A stretch of 64,000 nt of DNA from Meiothermus ruber DSM 1279 (GCF_000024425.1 NC_013946.1:2542001-2606000); one strand, 5' to 3'. Positions 16,428-26,337 are shown, counted from the first letter of the stretch. The notes: generated by a model not told the origin, from the sequence alone. Translations and numbers: made by a program.

Positions 16428-17468
16428 ATGGTCAACCTTGATGACGTCGCCAAACTCGCGCAGGTCTCCCCCGCCACTGTGTCGCGGGCGCTATCCCGCC
16501 CAGAGATGGTGGCCGAAGCCACCCGCAAACGCATCCTGCAGGCGGCCCAGGAGCTGGGCTACCAGCCCAATCAGCTCGCCCGCAGTTTGCGCCAGCGCAG
16601 CAGCCAGACCCTGGGGCTGATCATCACCGATATCCTCAACCCCTTCCACGCCACGCTAGCCAAGGGCGTACAGGACGCCGCCGAAAAACACAACTACACG
16701 GTCTTCCTCTTCAATACCGACGAAGATCCAGAAAAAGAGCGACGCGCCCTTAACGTGCTGCGCGGGCACCAACCTCGAGGCCTCCTAATTGTGCCCAGCC
16801 CCCAGGCCAAAGAGAACCTCAAGCTCGTAACCAAGCTACCCATCGTAGAGCTGGATCGCACCAGCGGAACCCCTGGCATCCGCACGGTCATGGTCGATAA
16901 CGTGGGTGGGGCCCGTAAAGCCGTGCAGCACCTGATCGATCTGGGCCATCGGCGCATCGGCATGATCGTAGGGCGCCTGGACATCTCCACCGCGGTCGAG
17001 CGCCTGCAAGGTTACCGTGAGGCCTTGCAGGCCGCCGGCATCCCCTACGACGAGACCCTGGTGCGGCTTGGCAATCACCGCGAAGCCGATGGCCGCGCGG
17101 CAGCCCAGGCCCTGCTGTCCATGCCCCCCGACAAACGGCCCACAGCCTTATTCGTGGGCAACAACGAGATGACCGTGGGCGCGGTGCTGGCCTTGCGCGA
17201 GATGGGCATCCGCATCCCCCAGGAGCTATCGGTGGTCGGATTTGACGATTCCCGCTGGGCTGCAACCATCGAACCAGCCCTCACCGTGGTGGCCCAGCCC
17301 ACCTACGAGCTGGGGTTCTTGGCCTGCGAAACCCTGCTGAGTTCGCTTAGTCGCGGCCAGGACACCCTGCCCACCAGCATCCGGCTGGACACCAGCTTCA
17401 TTCTTCGGGAGTCCACCGCCCCTCCGGGCGGTCGCAAAAATGGGCTCAAAAAAAGGAGGCAGAGCTAG
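16428..17468 (+). CDS. LacI-family repressor of the adjacent sugar ABC operon
   Basis: The 346-residue protein has an N-terminal helix-turn-helix (VNLDDVAKLAQVSPATVSRALSRPEMV, about 2-28), hinge helix (NQLARSLRQRSS), and a periplasmic-binding-like sensor domain (about 60-335: LGLIITDILNPFHATLAKG, ELDRTSGTPGIRTVMVDNVGGA, VGFDDSRWAATIEPALT). It should bind a sugar or sugar phosphate. It is the first gene of the transporter operon, and operator O2 touches its start codon, so autoregulation is likely. An in-frame TTG 6 nt upstream is possible but less likely. Confidence 0.93.
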   Translation: MVNLDDVAKLAQVSPATVSRALSRPEMVAEATRKRILQAAQELGYQPNQLARSLRQRSSQTLGLIITDILNPFHATLAKGVQDAAEKHNYTVFLFNTDEDPEKERRALNVLRGHQPRGLLIVPSPQAKENLKLVTKLPIVELDRTSGTPGIRTVMVDNVGGARKAVQHLIDLGHRRIGMIVGRLDISTAVERLQGYREALQAAGIPYDETLVRLGNHREADGRAAAQALLSMPPDKRPTALFVGNNEMTVGAVLALREMGIRIPQELSVVGFDDSRWAATIEPALTVVAQPTYELGFLACETLLSSLSRGQDTLPTSIRLDTSFILRESTAPPGGRKNGLKKRRQS

Positions 17469-17517
17469 AAAAAAACAAGTCGGGTTGAGGTTGCGTTTTA
17501 GTCAAGGAGGAGAAGCT

Positions 17518-18522
17518 ATGCGTAGAGTGCTCGTTATTACAGGTTTGTTGGCAGCAGGCATCGCCGCGCTTGGACTGGTAACCGCCCAGGACAAGACCCC
17601 TTACATCGGACTCATCACCAAAACCGAGTCCAACCCCTTCTTCGTCAAGATGAAGGAAGGGGCCCAGAAGGAAGCCCAGCGGCTGGGCGCCAAGTTCATC
17701 AGCGCCGCAGGAAAAACCGACGGTGACAACGCCGGACAGGTGGCTGCCATCGAAAACATGGTGGCCGCCGGGGTCAACACCATCCTGATTACCCCCAGCG
17801 ATGCCAAAGCCATCGTGCCCGCCATTCAAAAGGCTCGAGCCGCCGGGGTGCAGGTCATCGCCCTGGATAGCCCCACCGATCCCGAAGATGCGGTAGACGC
17901 CCTCTTCGCCACCAACAACTACCAGGCCGGGGTGCTGATCGGTGAGTATGCCGCCGCGGTCATGAAGGGCAAAAAGCCGGTCATCGCCACCCTCGACCTC
18001 TTCCCCGGGCACCCCGTGGGCGCACAGCGTCACAACGGCTTCCTGGCCGGCTTTGGGCTGCCAAGCCTGCCGCAGGAAAGCAACGAGCTGGCCAAGCCCG
18101 CCGAGGTGGTCTGCATGGCCGATACCTATGGCGACCGGGCCAAGGCCCAGACCGCCATGGAAAACTGCCTGCAGAAAAACCCCAACATCAACCTGGTCTA
18201 CACCATCAACGAACCGGCCGCCGCAGGGGCCTATCAGGCGCTCAGGGCAGCCGGTAAAGAGAAGAACGTCATCATCGTCTCGGTGGACGGCGGGTGCGAG
18301 GGGGTGCGCAACGTCGAGCGGGGCATTATTGCAGCCACCTCGCAGCAGTACCCCTTGAAGATGGCCGCGCTGGGTGTGGCGGCTGGGGTCAAGTACGCCA
18401 AAACCGGCCAGAAGGCCCGCGGCTATGTGGACACCGGCGTCACCCTGATCGCCAAGAACCCCGTGCCGGGCGTCGGCAGCAAGGATGTGAAGTTCGGTCT
18501 GGCCAATTGCTGGGGCCAGTAA
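17518..18522 (+). CDS. sugar ABC transporter substrate-binding protein (FrcB/RbsB-like)
   Basis: The 334-residue protein has a signal peptide (ALGLVTAQ at about residue 22) and a type I periplasmic-binding fold of the ribose/fructose cluster: YIGLITKTESNPFFVKMKEGAQKEA, ITPSDAKAIVPAIQKARAAGV, ATNNYQAGVLIGEYAAA and VDGGCEGVRNVERGII. AAGGAGGAG precedes the ATG. The downstream single-domain ATPase is the arrangement of the fructose FrcBCA system, so fructose or a related sugar is the best guess. A hairpin follows its stop codon. Confidence 0.9.
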   Translation: MRRVLVITGLLAAGIAALGLVTAQDKTPYIGLITKTESNPFFVKMKEGAQKEAQRLGAKFISAAGKTDGDNAGQVAAIENMVAAGVNTILITPSDAKAIVPAIQKARAAGVQVIALDSPTDPEDAVDALFATNNYQAGVLIGEYAAAVMKGKKPVIATLDLFPGHPVGAQRHNGFLAGFGLPSLPQESNELAKPAEVVCMADTYGDRAKAQTAMENCLQKNPNINLVYTINEPAAAGAYQALRAAGKEKNVIIVSVDGGCEGVRNVERGIIAATSQQYPLKMAALGVAAGVKYAKTGQKARGYVDTGVTLIAKNPVPGVGSKDVKFGLANCWGQ

Positions 18523-18530
18523 GCGGAGCC

Positions 18531-18556
18531 GGGGAGGGGGTGCTGGCCTCCTCCCC
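18531..18556 (+). other. intercistronic hairpin after the sugar-binding protein gene
   Basis: GGGGAGG (18531-18537) pairs perfectly with CCTCCCC (18550-18556) around a 12-nt loop. No U-tract follows, so it is more likely an mRNA 3'-end stabiliser than a terminator. TACAAT at 18658-18663 may be a -10 box upstream of the permease gene. Confidence 0.5.
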
Positions 18557-18695
18557 ATCTCCTACAAGCTCGAGCGGGCGTGCACACCAGACCGCTTTTC
18601 AAAAAAACCCTACCCAATAACACCAAACCAAGCCGGACTTTGAGACCAGGCGCTTGATACAATAAACCAGAGCAAACAATCAAAGCGAGGAGAGC

Positions 18696-19682
18696 ATGTC
18701 GGAGCAGTCAGGTACCACCCAAAAGCCTCGCAGCCTTCTGGACAGGCTGCCCAGCCTGACCATCATGGGGCCGCTGGTGGCGCTTTTGCTGGCGGTGGTG
18801 TTTTTTAGCTTCCAGTCCGAGCGGTTCTTAACCGGTCAGAACTTTTCCCTGATTTTGCAGCAAATTTCGGTGGTCGCGGTGCTGGCCATCGGCCAGACCC
18901 TGATCATCCTCACCGCGGGCATTGACCTATCGGTTGGGTTTGTGATGGCCCTGGGCACCATGGTCATGGCCAAGTTTGCTGTTGAGCTGGGCATGCCACC
19001 CCTGCTAGCCATCCTGTGCGGTATGGCCGTGACCACTGCTTTCGGCTTTTTGAACGGCTTTTTGATTACCCGTTTTAAGCTGCCCCCTTTCATCGTCACC
19101 CTGGGCACCATGAACATCGCCTTCGCCCTGACCCAGATCTACTCCAGGGCCCAGACCGTGAGCGGTCTGCCGGAGGCCCATCTCTTCTGGGGCAATACCT
19201 TCAAAATCGGCGAGACGGTCTTCACCTATGGCGTTGTGCTGATGATTGTGCTGTACCTGCTGGTCTGGTTTTTCCTGAGCGAGACCGCCCCCGGCCGCCA
19301 TCTATACGCGGTCGGCAACAACCCCGAAGCCGCTCGTCTGATGGGGATTCCCACCCAGCGGGTGCTGCTGCTTACCTACACCATCGCCGGCTTCTTCTAT
19401 GGCATCGCCGGATGGCTGCTGATCTCCCGCACCAGCGTGGCCGACCCCAACGCTGGGCAGACCGAGAACCTCGAGACCATCACCGCAGTGGTGCTGGGCG
19501 GCACCAGCCTGTTCGGCGGGCGGGGGATGATCCTGGGCACCCTCCTGGGGGCCATCATCGTGGGGGTCTTCCGCAACGGCCTGACCCTGACCGGGGTCTC
19601 CTCGGTTTACCAGGTTTTGATCACTGGCATTCTGGTAATTCTGGCCGTGACCGCCGATCAACTTTCCAAACGCAGGAGCTAG
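18696..19682 (+). CDS. sugar ABC transporter permease (FrcC/RbsC-like)
   Basis: The 328-residue integral membrane protein has about nine to ten hydrophobic segments and the monosaccharide permease signature: IGQTLIILTAGIDLSVGFVMALG, RFKLPPFIVTLGTMNIAFAL, GRHLYAVGNNPEAARLMGI (the cytoplasmic ATPase-coupling loop) and TITAVVLGGTSLFGGRG. It probably forms the homodimeric channel of the transporter. CGAGGAG precedes the ATG. It is followed by the ATPase gene with 4 bp between. Confidence 0.93.
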   Translation: MSEQSGTTQKPRSLLDRLPSLTIMGPLVALLLAVVFFSFQSERFLTGQNFSLILQQISVVAVLAIGQTLIILTAGIDLSVGFVMALGTMVMAKFAVELGMPPLLAILCGMAVTTAFGFLNGFLITRFKLPPFIVTLGTMNIAFALTQIYSRAQTVSGLPEAHLFWGNTFKIGETVFTYGVVLMIVLYLLVWFFLSETAPGRHLYAVGNNPEAARLMGIPTQRVLLLTYTIAGFFYGIAGWLLISRTSVADPNAGQTENLETITAVVLGGTSLFGGRGMILGTLLGAIIVGVFRNGLTLTGVSSVYQVLITGILVILAVTADQLSKRRS

Positions 19683-19686
19683 GTCT

Positions 19687-20541
<855 letters not shown>

Positions 20542-20569
20542 GGCCTGGCGTCTTGTGGGGTGGATCGGT

Positions 20570-21988
20570 ATGCTGCTGGGCCTCGACCTGGGCACCGGAT
20601 CGCTCAAAGCCCTCCTGCTGGATTTCAACGGACAGGTGCGCGGGGAAGCCAGCCGCCCCTACCCGGTAGCGGCCCCCCATCCCGGCTGGGCCGAGTCCGA
20701 CCCCGAGGACTGGTGGCGGGCTGCCGCCGAGGCCACCCAAGCCGCTGTCGGGCCGCTGGCCTCACAGGTGGTGGCGGTTGGCCTGTCCGGTCAGATGCAT
20801 GGGGTGGTGCTATCGGATCCAGCGGGCCAGCCCCTACGCCCGGCCATCCTCTGGGCCGACGGCCGGGCGGTGCGGGAACTCAGTGCGCTCAAGGCCCTCC
20901 CCGAATCGCTGCAGCACAGGCTGGCCAACCCGCTGGTGGTGGGCATGGCGGCTCCCAGCCTGCTCTGGCTCGAGCGCAACGAACCCCGGCCCTACGCCGA
21001 GGCCCGCTGGGCCTTGCAGCCCAAGGACTGGCTGCGCCTGCGCCTTACCGGCCAGGCCGCCAGCGAGCCCTCCGATGCCTCCGGTACCCTGCTGTACGAC
21101 CTACTGGCCGATACCTGGGCCTGGGAGGCGCTCGAGCGGCTGGGCCTGCGCGCAGAACTCCTCCCCCCGCTCCTGCCCTCCGGCACCGTTGCCGGACACC
21201 TTACCCGCGCCGCCGCCCGCTGGCTGGGCCTGCCGGAAGGCCTGCCGGTGGCCGCCGGAGCCGCTGACACCGCCGCAGCGCTCCTGGGCAGCGGCCTGGC
21301 AGTCGGCCAGGTGCAGCTTACGGTGGGTTCCGGCGCGCAAATTGCGGTTCTGCTGGACACCCTTCAGATAGACCCCACGCTGCGCACCCACCGCTACCGA
21401 GCCACCCGGCCTCAGCAGTGGTACGCCCTGGCGGCTATGCAGAATGCCGGACTGGCGCTGGAATGGGTGCGCAACATGCTGCACCTGAGCTGGGAGGAAG
21501 CCTACCGGGAGGCTCAGCAAGCACCCGCAGGCTGCGAGGGGCTTTGTTTCCTCCCCTATCTGACCGGCGAGCGCACCCCCCACCTGAACCCCCAGGCCCG
21601 CGGGGTCTGGGCCGGACTCAGGCTAAACCACCAGCGCGGCCACTTAATGCGCGCGGCTCTGGAAGGAGTCGCCTACAGCCTCCGTGAAGGCCTCGAGGCC
21701 TTAGGTGCGGTGATCCCCCCCCAGGCTCCGCTGCGCCTGTCGGGGGGTGGCAGCCAGGAACCCTTCTGGCAACAGATGCTCTCCGACGTGCTGGGCCGCC
21801 CCCTGGTGAGCACCCCCACCCCCTCGGCCTCGGCCAGAGGAGCGGCCCTGTTGGCCGGCATGGCGGTGGGTATAACCCTCGAGGTCGCCAGAAGCGAAAC
21901 TCCTGTCGCCGAACCACAAAGCTCCGTCTACGAGGAGGGCTACCAGCGGTATAAGCAGTTGTACCGCCAGCTCTCGAGCTGGTTTTGA
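20570..21988 (+). CDS. xylB: FGGY-family carbohydrate kinase (xylulokinase type)
   Basis: The 472-residue protein has the FGGY fold: GLDLGTGSLKALLLD (phosphate 1), VGLSGQMHGVVLSD (a xylulokinase hallmark), PAILWADGRAV, PKDWLRLRLTG, GAADTAAALLGSG, and the C-terminal FGGY domain with LSGGGSQEPFWQQMLSDVLG. It should phosphorylate a ketose imported by the upstream ABC transporter. Together with the FrcBCA-like transporter, this leaves the substrate between xylulose/xylose and another ketose; no xylose isomerase is present. The ATG at 20570 begins the conserved core; a GTG 15 nt upstream is possible. Confidence 0.88.
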   Translation: MLLGLDLGTGSLKALLLDFNGQVRGEASRPYPVAAPHPGWAESDPEDWWRAAAEATQAAVGPLASQVVAVGLSGQMHGVVLSDPAGQPLRPAILWADGRAVRELSALKALPESLQHRLANPLVVGMAAPSLLWLERNEPRPYAEARWALQPKDWLRLRLTGQAASEPSDASGTLLYDLLADTWAWEALERLGLRAELLPPLLPSGTVAGHLTRAAARWLGLPEGLPVAAGAADTAAALLGSGLAVGQVQLTVGSGAQIAVLLDTLQIDPTLRTHRYRATRPQQWYALAAMQNAGLALEWVRNMLHLSWEEAYREAQQAPAGCEGLCFLPYLTGERTPHLNPQARGVWAGLRLNHQRGHLMRAALEGVAYSLREGLEALGAVIPPQAPLRLSGGGSQEPFWQQMLSDVLGRPLVSTPTPSASARGAALLAGMAVGITLEVARSETPVAEPQSSVYEEGYQRYKQLYRQLSSWF

Positions 21989-21995
21989 ACTGGGA

Positions 21996-22001
21996 TAAAA
22001 T
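21996..22001 (+). promoter_or_regulatory. -10 box of a probable leaderless promoter for the YceH-like gene
   Basis: TAAAAT stands 7 nt before the ATG at 22009, just after the stop of the kinase gene. Confidence 0.45.
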
Positions 22002-22008
22002 CCTACCG

Positions 22009-22626
22009 ATGGAGCTACTGAGCGAGGCCGAGGTGCGGGTGCTGGGCACCCTGATTGAGAAGCAATACGCCACCCCCGACCACTACCCCCTGACCGAGAA
22101 CGCCGTCCGGCTGGGAGCCAACCAGAAAAACAACCGTCAGCCCGTTACCAACCTGAGCGAAGCTGAGGTGCGCGAGGCCCTGGACGCCCTCCAGCGCAAA
22201 CGGCTGTGCGGCATGTTCCGCGAGTACAACGCCCGGGCTCCCAAGTACCGGCAGTTTCTGGATCGGGAGTTTAAGCTCGAGCCCCCCGCCACCATCCTGA
22301 TGGCCCTGCTGATGCTGCGCGGCCCTCAGACCTTAGGCGAGCTGCGGGCCCGGGCCGAGAGCATGAACCACAAGTTCGCCTCGCTGCAAGAAGTGGAGGC
22401 GGTGCTAAAGGAGCTTATCAACCTGGCCCCCCACCCCCTGGTGGCCCCGCTCGAGCGCCAGCCCGGTGAACGCGAGGTACGCTATGCCCATCTGCTGGCC
22501 GGAAAGCCAGCCCCCTTTGTGCGCACAGAGGCCAGAAGCGAACTCGAGCAGCGTTTAGAGGCCCTAGAAGCCGAAGTACACGACCTGCGAACCCAGTTAG
22601 AAGAGCTCAAAAGGATGCTGAGCTGA
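22009..22626 (+). CDS. YceH/DUF480 family protein
   Basis: The 205-residue protein begins MELLSEAEVRVLGTLIEKQYATPDHYPLTENA, the DUF480 signature, and contains two winged-helix-like domains (about 1-85 and 90-165), then a C-terminal coiled coil (RSELEQRLEALEAEVHDLRTQLEELK). The cellular role of the family is not established; the fold suggests nucleic-acid or protein binding. A TTG start 24 nt upstream overlaps the kinase gene, but family alignment and the TAAAAT box favour 22009. Confidence 0.88.
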   Translation: MELLSEAEVRVLGTLIEKQYATPDHYPLTENAVRLGANQKNNRQPVTNLSEAEVREALDALQRKRLCGMFREYNARAPKYRQFLDREFKLEPPATILMALLMLRGPQTLGELRARAESMNHKFASLQEVEAVLKELINLAPHPLVAPLERQPGEREVRYAHLLAGKPAPFVRTEARSELEQRLEALEAEVHDLRTQLEELKRMLS

Positions 22627-22639
22627 TACCAACGCCTGT

Positions 22640-23188
22640 TCAGGGAAGATCCTGTGGGCGGTTGGCGTTTAGGAATAAATAAGAACCAAAGCGGGCCTCG
22701 AGCGCACGTTTATCCAGGGCCATCAGGGGAATGTCATGTAGCAGCGCCTGCATCTTGAGGTTCCCCGTCTCAAGGCGACGCAGAACCTCACCCTCCAGCG
22801 ATTTGTGATACAGCGCCCCCAACGGTTCATATAAATCGTTCAATACCGCTACCACCGCCTGGATATCGGCCCGGGTGTGCTCGAGCATAAAGCACCAGAA
22901 ATCCCGGCTCAGGAAAGGTTGATCGCAGCCTGCCACCGCCACCCAGTCCTGCTGGGCGTGCGCGAGCGCTGCGTGCAACCCCGACAGGGTATCCCCCCCG
23001 CGCCAGAGGTCGGGATAGACCTCGAGGCCTGGGTAGGGGCGGTTGGCAATCACCAGGCGCTCAGAGGCCCCGGCCATCGAGTCCAGCACCCAGGCAATAA
23101 GGGGCTTGCCTTTGTATATGTAGAGCGCCTTGTCCTGACCAAACCGGCTGGATGACCCGCCGGCCAAAACCGCTCCACTCCATTGCAT
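22640..23188 (-). CDS. mobA: molybdenum cofactor guanylyltransferase MobA
   Basis: The 182-residue protein has the MobA nucleotide-binding signature VLAGGSSSRFGQDKAL near the N-terminus, then GGDTLSGLHAALAHA and VAGCDQPFLSRDF (metal-binding Asp). It attaches GMP to molybdopterin to make MGD in the cytoplasm. The ATG at 23188 has TATGCT 7 nt upstream on its strand (leaderless type); longer starts up to 23227 are open but lie upstream of the conserved beginning. It is divergent from pstS. Confidence 0.9.
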   Translation of the reverse strand: MQWSGAVLAGGSSSRFGQDKALYIYKGKPLIAWVLDSMAGASERLVIANRPYPGLEVYPDLWRGGDTLSGLHAALAHAQQDWVAVAGCDQPFLSRDFWCFMLEHTRADIQAVVAVLNDLYEPLGALYHKSLEGEVLRRLETGNLKMQALLHDIPLMALDKRALEARFGSYLFLNANRPQDLP

Positions 23189-23195
23189 AACCACC

Positions 23196-23201
23196 AGCAT
23201 A
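23196..23201 (-). promoter_or_regulatory. -10 box of a probable leaderless promoter for mobA
   Basis: On the minus strand TATGCT is followed after 7 nt by the mobA ATG. Confidence 0.4.
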
Positions 23202-23267
23202 GCTGGCAGTAGAAACTCCCGCAGCACATACCAAAATTCCGCTCATCATCAGTTTTTTATGGTTCTT

Positions 23268-23296
23268 CTGACAATACCCTGACATAAGGCTGACAA
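23268..23296 (+). promoter_or_regulatory. Pho box upstream of pstS (three 11-bp-spaced repeats)
   Basis: CTGACAA, CTGACAT and CTGACAA start at 23268, 23279 and 23290, an exact 11-bp period with 4-bp spacers. This is the architecture of PhoB/PhoP boxes and sits upstream of the phosphate transport operon. Confidence 0.78.
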
Positions 23297-23311
23297 GCTA
23301 TTCGGCGGAGC

Positions 23312-23332
23312 GCGGCACCAGGCTTGTGCCGC
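23312..23332 (+). other. hairpin in the pstS leader
   Basis: GCGGCAC and GTGCCGC form a perfect 7-bp stem with a 7-nt loop, just downstream of the Pho box and 14 nt before the ribosome binding site. It may stabilise the leader; no U-tract follows. Confidence 0.4.
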
Positions 23333-23358
23333 AGAGTCCAACACCAAGGAGGCCCTTG

Positions 23359-24438
23359 ATGAAGAAATTCCTGATTGCAACTACCGCCCTGCTAGGCTTG
23401 GCCGGCCACGGTCTAGCCCAGGTTAGCCTTACGGGGGCTGGAGCCACTTTTCCCTTCCCAGTCCTGTCGAAGTACTTCGACGAATACCTGAAAGTGACCA
23501 ACAACCAGGTTCGCGTTAACTACCAGTCCATCGGCTCGGGTGGGGGTCAGCGCCAGTTCATCGAGCAAACCGTACACTTTGGCGCCTCCGATAACCCCTT
23601 CAACGACCAGCAAATGGCCGAGATTCGCAGGAACACCGGCTCCCCTGCGCTCAACATTCCCTTTGTGCTGGGTGCGGTCGTACCCACCTACAACCTGCCC
23701 GGCGTAACCCAACGCCTGAACTTTACCGGTGAGGTGCTGGCCGATATCTTCCTGGGGAACATCAAAACCTGGAACGACCCCGCCATCGCCAGGCTGAACG
23801 AGGGGGTTCGCCTGCCCCCGCTGCCGATCACCGTGGTGCACCGCTCTGACGGCTCGGGTACCACCTATGTCTGGACCGACTACCTGACCAAAGTATCGCC
23901 CGAATGGGCACAGAAGGTGGGCCGGGGCAACAGCGTCAACTGGCTGGCTCCTAACAAAGTGGGCGGCCGTGGCAACGAAGGTGTTGCCGGCGTGGTGCGC
24001 AATACCCCTGGCGCCATTGGTTACAACGAAGTAACCTACGCGGTGCAGAACCGCATCCTCTTTGGGGCCGTACAAAACCGCGCAGGCCGCTTTATGGTGG
24101 CCGATCTGCCCGCCATCGCTGCGGCTGCCAATGTGGTGCTGCCAGGGGACGCCCGGGTTTCGCTGACCAATACCCAAGCGCCCGACGGGTATCCGATTGC
24201 CAGCTTCTCCTACCTGCTGGTCTACGAACAACTTGACAAAAACAAGGCTTTCAAGAGCGAAGCCGAGGCCAGGGCTTTCGTACAACTGCTCAAGTGGATC
24301 GTAACCGAAGGGCAGAAGTACAACGAGCCGCTCACCTATGGCCGCCTGACCGAAACCGCGCAGGCCCGTGCCCTGGCCCTGATCTCGCGCATCACCTATC
24401 AAGGAAAACCCATCGGCCGGGAGATTGTTGGCCGCTAA
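23359..24438 (+). CDS. pstS: phosphate ABC transporter substrate-binding protein PstS
   Basis: The 359-residue protein has a signal peptide (to about residue 20, GHGLAQ) and the PstS core: SLTGAGATFPFPVLSKYFDEY, NYQSIGSGGGQRQFIEQTVHFGASDNPF, TVVHRSDGSGTTYVWTDYL and GNEGVAGVVRNTPGAIGYNEVTYA. These are the phosphate-binding loops. AAGGAGG precedes the ATG. It is controlled by a Pho box and followed by a strong terminator, so it can be made in excess of the membrane components. Confidence 0.97.
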   Translation: MKKFLIATTALLGLAGHGLAQVSLTGAGATFPFPVLSKYFDEYLKVTNNQVRVNYQSIGSGGGQRQFIEQTVHFGASDNPFNDQQMAEIRRNTGSPALNIPFVLGAVVPTYNLPGVTQRLNFTGEVLADIFLGNIKTWNDPAIARLNEGVRLPPLPITVVHRSDGSGTTYVWTDYLTKVSPEWAQKVGRGNSVNWLAPNKVGGRGNEGVAGVVRNTPGAIGYNEVTYAVQNRILFGAVQNRAGRFMVADLPAIAAAANVVLPGDARVSLTNTQAPDGYPIASFSYLLVYEQLDKNKAFKSEAEARAFVQLLKWIVTEGQKYNEPLTYGRLTETAQARALALISRITYQGKPIGREIVGR

Positions 24439-24447
24439 GCTTATTTA

Positions 24448-24479
24448 GAGGCGGGGGCCTCGAGGCTCCCGCCTCTTTT
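24448..24479 (+). terminator. Rho-independent terminator between pstS and pstC
   Basis: GAGGCGGG (24448-24455) pairs perfectly with CCCGCCTC (24468-24475), followed by TTTT. It separates pstS from the rest of the operon. Confidence 0.85.
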
Positions 24480-24480
24480 G

Positions 24481-24486
24481 TAAACT
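24481..24486 (+). promoter_or_regulatory. -10 box of a probable leaderless promoter for pstC
   Basis: TAAACT comes right after the pstS terminator and 6 nt before the GTG at 24493, so pstCAB may have its own basal promoter. Confidence 0.45.
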
Positions 24487-24492
24487 AGAGGC

Positions 24493-25485
24493 GTGCGCAT
24501 GCAACAAGCCCCCGTACAACCCTCCATTATCAAACATCAGCCCTCCGCGATTTACCGTGTGTTGGGCGATCGCATTTTCCTAGGCGTAGTTTTGCTGCTG
24601 GCGCTCAGCATCATCGCCCTGACCGTGGGGCTGGGTTACTACCTGTACCTGGGCGGCTCGCAGGCTATTAACAAAGAAGGTTTTTTTGGCTTTCTGACCG
24701 GAACTACCTGGGATCCGGCCTTGAAGCTCGAGTTTGGCATCTGGCCATACGTTCTTGGAACCATCATCACCAGTCTGGCCGCCCTGGTTTTATCGGTTCC
24801 GGTGGCCCTGGCAGCGGCTATTTTTACCGCTGAGTACGCCCCTCGCTGGCTGGCCGGGTTCATCAACTACCTGGTAGACTTGATGGCCGCGGTGCCAAGC
24901 GTGGTCTACGGCATCTGGGGCATTTTTGTGCTGGCTCCGTTTTTGCGAGAGGTCTTTTATATGCCCTTCTTTTTGTGGGCCGCAGAAAACGCGCCCTGGT
25001 TGTCTCGCTATCTGGGAAACCCAGCCGGATACGGTATGTTCACGGCCATTGTGATTCTCTCCAGTATGGTGATCCCCTTCACGGCTGCACTTTCGCGCGA
25101 TGCCATTGCGCTGGTTCCGGTCGCCCAGCGCGAGGGGGCCTATGCGCTGGGAGCAACCCGCTGGGAAGTCATGCAAACGGTCATTCTGCCCTACGCCAGA
25201 GGCGGCATATTTGCCGGGGCTATGCTGGCGCTGGGCCGCGCACTGGGTGAAACCATGGCGGTAGCGATGGTTATCGGCAACGGCAACATTCTGCCTTACA
25301 CCCTCTTTGGCCCTGCTTCCACAATGCCCGCAGTGATTGCGCTCGAGCTCAAAGAGGCCGTGGAAGACCTGCACTACTCAGCCATTATCGGGGTGGGCTT
25401 TTACCTGTTCTTGATTGCCTTCATCGTCAACGCGGCGGCCAGCTACCTGCTCAACAAACTCAAGGTAGGAGGCCAACGGGCTTAG
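24493..25485 (+). CDS. pstC: phosphate ABC transporter permease PstC
   Basis: The 330-residue protein has six to seven transmembrane segments and the PstC/PstA binding-protein-dependent transport domain: GTIITSLAALVLSVPVALAAAIFTAEYAP, LMAAVPSVVYGIWGIFVL and the EAA-type loop EGAYALGATRWEVMQTVILPYARGGIFAG. It pairs with PstA as the phosphate channel. Start GTG 24493 is supported by TAAACT 6 nt upstream; ATG 24499 with AGAGG is the alternative. Confidence 0.96.
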   Translation: MRMQQAPVQPSIIKHQPSAIYRVLGDRIFLGVVLLLALSIIALTVGLGYYLYLGGSQAINKEGFFGFLTGTTWDPALKLEFGIWPYVLGTIITSLAALVLSVPVALAAAIFTAEYAPRWLAGFINYLVDLMAAVPSVVYGIWGIFVLAPFLREVFYMPFFLWAAENAPWLSRYLGNPAGYGMFTAIVILSSMVIPFTAALSRDAIALVPVAQREGAYALGATRWEVMQTVILPYARGGIFAGAMLALGRALGETMAVAMVIGNGNILPYTLFGPASTMPAVIALELKEAVEDLHYSAIIGVGFYLFLIAFIVNAAASYLLNKLKVGGQRA

Positions 25486-25495
25486 AGGAGAAACC

Positions 25496-26326
25496 ATGCG
25501 CAATCTTCGAGCACGTTACACCCGCGATCGTCTAATCCTCATCGTGGTAATTATCGGCACCATCCTGGCAGCCCTGCCGCTTACGCTGGTGCTTGGTTAC
25601 GCTTTGGTCAACGGCTTCTCTTCACTTAACTGGGACTTCCTTACCCAGGGCCCCAAGCCTCCGGGCGAACTGGGCGGGGGCATGGCTCCGGCCATTGTGG
25701 GCACACTCATCATCACCGGGGCTGGCTTGCTAATGGCAACCCCCTTCGGAATCGGAGCCGGTATTTTGCTGGCCGAGTACCCCGATAACAAACTAAACCC
25801 TACCCTGCGCCTGCTCTCCGACACCCTCAACGGAATGCCCGCTATCCTAAAGGGACTGCTGGCCTACGTGCTGGTTGTGAAGGCCCAGGGTTCTTTCTCA
25901 GGCTTGTCGGGGGCGCTGGCCATGGCTTTTATCATGATTCCCATCATCGCCAAGACCACCGAGAGCGTGCTCAAGCTGGTGCCCTGGAACATTCGTGAAG
26001 CCGGACTGGCCCTGGGCCTACCACGCTGGCGGGTCATCATGTCGCTGGTTTTGCCGGCGGCTAGGGCAGGGGTGGTCACTGGGCTGCTACTGGCAACGGC
26101 CAGGGCCGCCGGCGAAGCAGCGCCGCTCATCTTTACTGCCTTTGGGAACTCCTTGCTCACCTACAACCTTTTGCAGCCCATGGATGCCCTGCCGCTGCGC
26201 CTGTATGCCTATGCAATCAGCCCGTACGAAGACTGGCACCGGCAGGCTTGGGCCGCAGCGCTGGTGCTGCTGGCTTTAATTGTGCTAACCAGCCTGGTGG
26301 CCCGCTGGGTAACCCGTGGGCGTTAA
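25496..26326 (+). CDS. pstA: phosphate ABC transporter permease PstA
   Basis: The 276-residue protein has about six transmembrane helices and the PstA signature: [51 protein letters not shown] and the coupling loop [37 protein letters not shown] precedes the ATG. It lies 10 bp after pstC and 11 bp before pstB. Confidence 0.96.
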   Translation: MRNLRARYTRDRLILIVVIIGTILAALPLTLVLGYALVNGFSSLNWDFLTQGPKPPGELGGGMAPAIVGTLIITGAGLLMATPFGIGAGILLAEYPDNKLNPTLRLLSDTLNGMPAILKGLLAYVLVVKAQGSFSGLSGALAMAFIMIPIIAKTTESVLKLVPWNIREAGLALGLPRWRVIMSLVLPAARAGVVTGLLLATARAAGEAAPLIFTAFGNSLLTYNLLQPMDALPLRLYAYAISPYEDWHRQAWAAALVLLALIVLTSLVARWVTRGR

Positions 26327-26337
26327 GGGAGTTGATG

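Noticed and set aside
17446-18558. 370-codon open frame on the minus strand opposite the sugar-binding protein gene
   Set aside because: Low-complexity Gly/His composition and no ribosome binding site; the plus-strand gene has a clear family match.
20570-21988. Calling the first sugar operon a xylose operon on the basis of the kinase
   Set aside because: There is no xylose isomerase, and the single-domain ATPase is of the fructose (FrcA) type, so the sugar cannot be decided from the sequence alone.
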